A program made the position numbers and the translations under genes. A model generated the notes under the pieces. The model made no database searches. It had not been told where the DNA came from and worked only from the letters and a program-made list of their open reading frames with translations. A stretch of DNA of 64,000 nucleotides from CAVSVP01 sp963731125 (lineage in GTDB: Bacteria > Pseudomonadota > Gammaproteobacteria > Competibacterales > Competibacteraceae), in assembly GCA_963731125.1 (NCBI GenBank), contig CAVSVP010000025.1, positions 1 through 64,000 on the forward strand. Direction: 5' to 3'. Shown in pieces: positions 61,768-64,000 of this stretch (its first letter is position 1; the number at the start of each line of letters is the position of its first letter).

Positions 61768-64000
61768 ATGGGTTTGGCGGACAGTCCTGGGTTTGGAGAT
61801 CCTATGCTCTTAACATTGCGCCTACGGGTTCATGGCCGGGTTCAGGGAGTGGGATTTCGTCCCTTCGTTTTCCGTCTTGCCCACCAGCTAGGGATCACTG
61901 GCTGGGTACAGAACCGTAGCGGTGAGGTGGAGATCCTCATGCAAGGGAAGCCGGTTGCCCTAGAAGCGTTTCAGCGGGGATTGCTGAGCGAAGCTCCACC
62001 CTTGGCAGGGCCGGAATTCGGCGCTGCAGAACCTGTTCAGTCCGAGAACTTGGTCAATTTTGTTATTCGACCCAGTGCCACCGATGCCGTGCCGGATATT
62101 CATGTCCCGCCGGATTGTTTTACCTGTGAGAATTGTTTGGCGGAATTACATGAGCCAATGGCGCGGCGCTACCGTTATCCCTTCATTAATTGCACTCAGT
62201 GCGGTCCGCGTTATACGCTTATCCGAGCCTTGCCCTACGATCGCCCCAATACCACCATGGCTAGTTTTCCTTTATGCGAAAATTGTCGAGCAGAATATGA
62301 AAATCCTATGGATCGGCGCTTTCATGCACAACCACTCGCCTGTGCCGATTGCGGCCCGCAGCTCGAATGGCGCATCGGCGACGGTCTTAAGCGCTACGGA
62401 GAAACTGCTTTGGCTGCTTGTTTGGCGGGACTGCGGGAAGGTCTGATTGTGGCGGTCAAGGGAGTGGGGGGTTATCATCTGATGTGCGATGCCGCCAGCG
62501 AAGTTGCGGTGAAACGCTTGCGGGACCGTAAGCGCCGTCCCGATAAACCGCTGGCGATTATGTTTCCCCAGCAGGGTGCCGATGGACTGGAAGCTTTGCG
62601 CAAATTCGTCGTCGTGGATGAGGCGGCAGCACAGTTGTTGCGGAATCCGATGCGCCCTATCGTACTGACCCGGAAACGTCCTGATGCGCAACTGGCAGCG
62701 GCACTCGCTCCTGGTTTAAATGAGTTAGGTGTATTTCTGTCCTATAGTCCCTTGCATCATTTGCTGCTGGGAGGTTTTCAGGGACCTTTAGTAGCGACTT
62801 CAGGCAATATCAGCGGTGAGCCGGTGCTGATCGATAACCGGCAAGCCGAGGTGCGCCTAAAGGCCGTAGCCGATGCCTTCTTGCACCATAACCGGCCTAT
62901 CGAAAGACCGGCCGACGATCCCGTCTATCGGGTTATCGGCGGTATTGCCCGGCCGCTGCGGCTAGGACGCGGTAGCGCGCCCCTCGAGCTGCGTTTGCCC
63001 AGGGTGCTGCAGGAACCTGTTCTGGCCCTGGGCGGCCATATGAAGGTAACGGTGGCCTTGGCCTGGCAGGACCGGATCGTGGTTTCGCCCCATATCGGTG
63101 ATCTCGATACCCCGCGTGGTATGGCAGTTTTTCAGCAGGTTTGCGCCGACCTGCAGCGCTTATATGGCGTTAAGGCGAAACGCTTACTCTGTGATGCCCA
63201 TCCCGGTTACGCCGGGACACGGTGGGCCAGGGGCCAGGCGCTTCCGATAACCCAGATCTATCATCATCATGCCCATGCAGCCGCCTTGGCAGGTGAATAT
63301 CCGGCGGTACAGCGCTGGCTGGTTTTTGCCTGGGACGGGGTAGGCTATGGTCCCGATGGTACGCTATGGGGTGGGGAAACGCTATGGGGGCGGCCGGGGG
63401 CGTGGCGGCACGTGGGGGGATTACGGCGTTTTCGCCTGCCGGGCGGCGAGCGCGCCGGACGTGAACCCTGGCGCTCAGCAGCGGCCCTATGCTGGGAGTC
63501 GGGACTTGACGGGGAATTATCGGTCGGGGAAAGACTGGAACTGGTCCGCCAGGCTTGGGAGCGGGGCTTAAACAGTCCGGTGAGCTCTGCCGCAGGACGT
63601 GTCTGGGATGCCGCCGCGTCCTTGGTGGCAGGCTTGCAGCGTGCCAGTTTCGAAGGGCAGGGCCCCATGTGGCTGGAACATCTAGCTGGAGATACCGGTG
63701 AAGTCGTAAAGCTTCCTATGTTTCCCGATGAGAAAGATGTTCTGCGCGTGGATTGGTCACCGCTGTTGTTAGTCCTCAGGGACGCTACGCTACCTGTTGC
63801 CCGGCGTGCTGCTATCTTTCATAACAGCATGGCGGAGACTATCGTGCAGCAGGTATTGAGCTTGCGCAATCGTTATTCTTTTACCAGTGTGGGCCTTACG
63901 GGAGGGGTGTTTCAGAATCGGCGACTTACTGAGCAAGTGCTGGAAAGACTTGAAGAAAAGGGATGTGCCGTCTATCTCCCTACTCAAATACCCTGTAATG
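61768..64000 (+). CDS. hypF: Carbamoyltransferase HypF, 3' end outside window
   Basis: At least 744 residues, open to the window edge. The N-terminal acylphosphatase domain has RVHGRVQGVGFRPFVFRLA. Zinc-finger pairs CFTCENCLAEL, CTQCGPRYT, LCENCRAEY and CADCGPQLE follow. The YrdC-like domain (AVKGVGGYHLMCDA; RRRPDKPLAIM) and the Kae1-like domain (IYHHHAHAAALAGEYP; VGLTGGVFQNRRLTE) come next. HypF makes the thiocarboxamide on HypE that becomes cyanide. ATG 61768 has AAGGAG 11 nt upstream; ATG 61804 is an alternative. Confidence 0.96.
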   Translation, partial: MGLADSPGFGDPMLLTLRLRVHGRVQGVGFRPFVFRLAHQLGITGWVQNRSGEVEILMQGKPVALEAFQRGLLSEAPPLAGPEFGAAEPVQSENLVNFVIRPSATDAVPDIHVPPDCFTCENCLAELHEPMARRYRYPFINCTQCGPRYTLIRALPYDRPNTTMASFPLCENCRAEYENPMDRRFHAQPLACADCGPQLEWRIGDGLKRYGETALAACLAGLREGLIVAVKGVGGYHLMCDAASEVAVKRLRDRKRRPDKPLAIMFPQQGADGLEALRKFVVVDEAAAQLLRNPMRPIVLTRKRPDAQLAAALAPGLNELGVFLSYSPLHHLLLGGFQGPLVATSGNISGEPVLIDNRQAEVRLKAVADAFLHHNRPIERPADDPVYRVIGGIARPLRLGRGSAPLELRLPRVLQEPVLALGGHMKVTVALAWQDRIVVSPHIGDLDTPRGMAVFQQVCADLQRLYGVKAKRLLCDAHPGYAGTRWARGQALPITQIYHHHAHAAALAGEYPAVQRWLVFAWDGVGYGPDGTLWGGETLWGRPGAWRHVGGLRRFRLPGGERAGREPWRSAAALCWESGLDGELSVGERLELVRQAWERGLNSPVSSAAGRVWDAAASLVAGLQRASFEGQGPMWLEHLAGDTGEVVKLPMFPDEKDVLRVDWSPLLLVLRDATLPVARRAAIFHNSMAETIVQQVLSLRNRYSFTSVGLTGGVFQNRRLTEQVLERLEEKGCAVYLPTQIPCN

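Noticed and set aside
1..64000. tRNA, rRNA or CRISPR arrays
   Set aside because: None were recognised by eye; a covariance-model scan would be needed to exclude small RNAs.

Overview
The window is about 50% GC and reads as chromosome of a free-living gammaproteobacterium. Its housekeeping genes have the expected family lengths and operon orders: minCDE, htpG, exbBD-lpxK-Trm112-kdsB, rne opposite rluC, and gshA. Hydrogenase maturation genes lie next to pyruvate:ferredoxin oxidoreductase, PEP synthase and glycogen phosphorylase, with many insertion elements nearby. This suggests a facultatively anaerobic, perhaps Chromatiales-type (Nitrosococcus-like) organism; that placement is inference.

Layout. 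1-3.6 kb: the end of a three-recombinase (RIT-type) element, butted against a broken integrase gene and an IS91-family transposase. 4.0-12.1 kb: hslR-minEDC, a YcgN protein, a CBS protein, htpG, cysQ, a quinone oxidoreductase and a flavin reductase. 12.3-24.7 kb: an accessory zone with remnants of toxin-antitoxin pairs and stacked mobile elements. 25.0-28.2 kb: a secreted Cys-rich protein, a membrane protein and an exported TPR-CHAT (caspase-like) protein. 28.3-44.5 kb: core biosynthesis and envelope genes. 44.6-57.2 kb: six co-directional minus-strand genes of central carbon metabolism (glycogen phosphorylase, 6-phosphofructokinase, a dihydroorotate dehydrogenase-like protein, PFOR, an FeS/FAD oxidoreductase, PEP synthase). 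57.8-64.0 kb: hypC-hypA-hypB-hypD-antiporter-hypF, preceded by a perfect FNR-type box.

The most striking structure is 12624-22482, a four-level nest. An IS4-family (Tn5-like) transposase gene is split by an antisense group II intron (intron A, 12988-21290). Intron A's reverse-transcriptase gene is itself split twice: by an IS66-family element with an exact 8-bp target duplication, and by a second group II intron (intron B, 15935-20383), making a twintron. Intron B's reverse-transcriptase gene is in turn split by a large-serine-recombinase element. Removing each insert at the junctions given restores an uninterrupted frame: 460 codons for the intron A protein, 494 for the intron B protein and 481 for the transposase, which also carries one in-frame TAG.

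How the genes fit together: glycogen phosphorylase, phosphofructokinase and PFOR could feed glycogen carbon to acetyl-CoA and reduced ferredoxin, with PEP synthase as the gluconeogenic return step. The adjacent FNR-boxed hyp operon would mature a [NiFe] hydrogenase as electron sink or source. The hydrogenase structural genes and hypE are not in the window.
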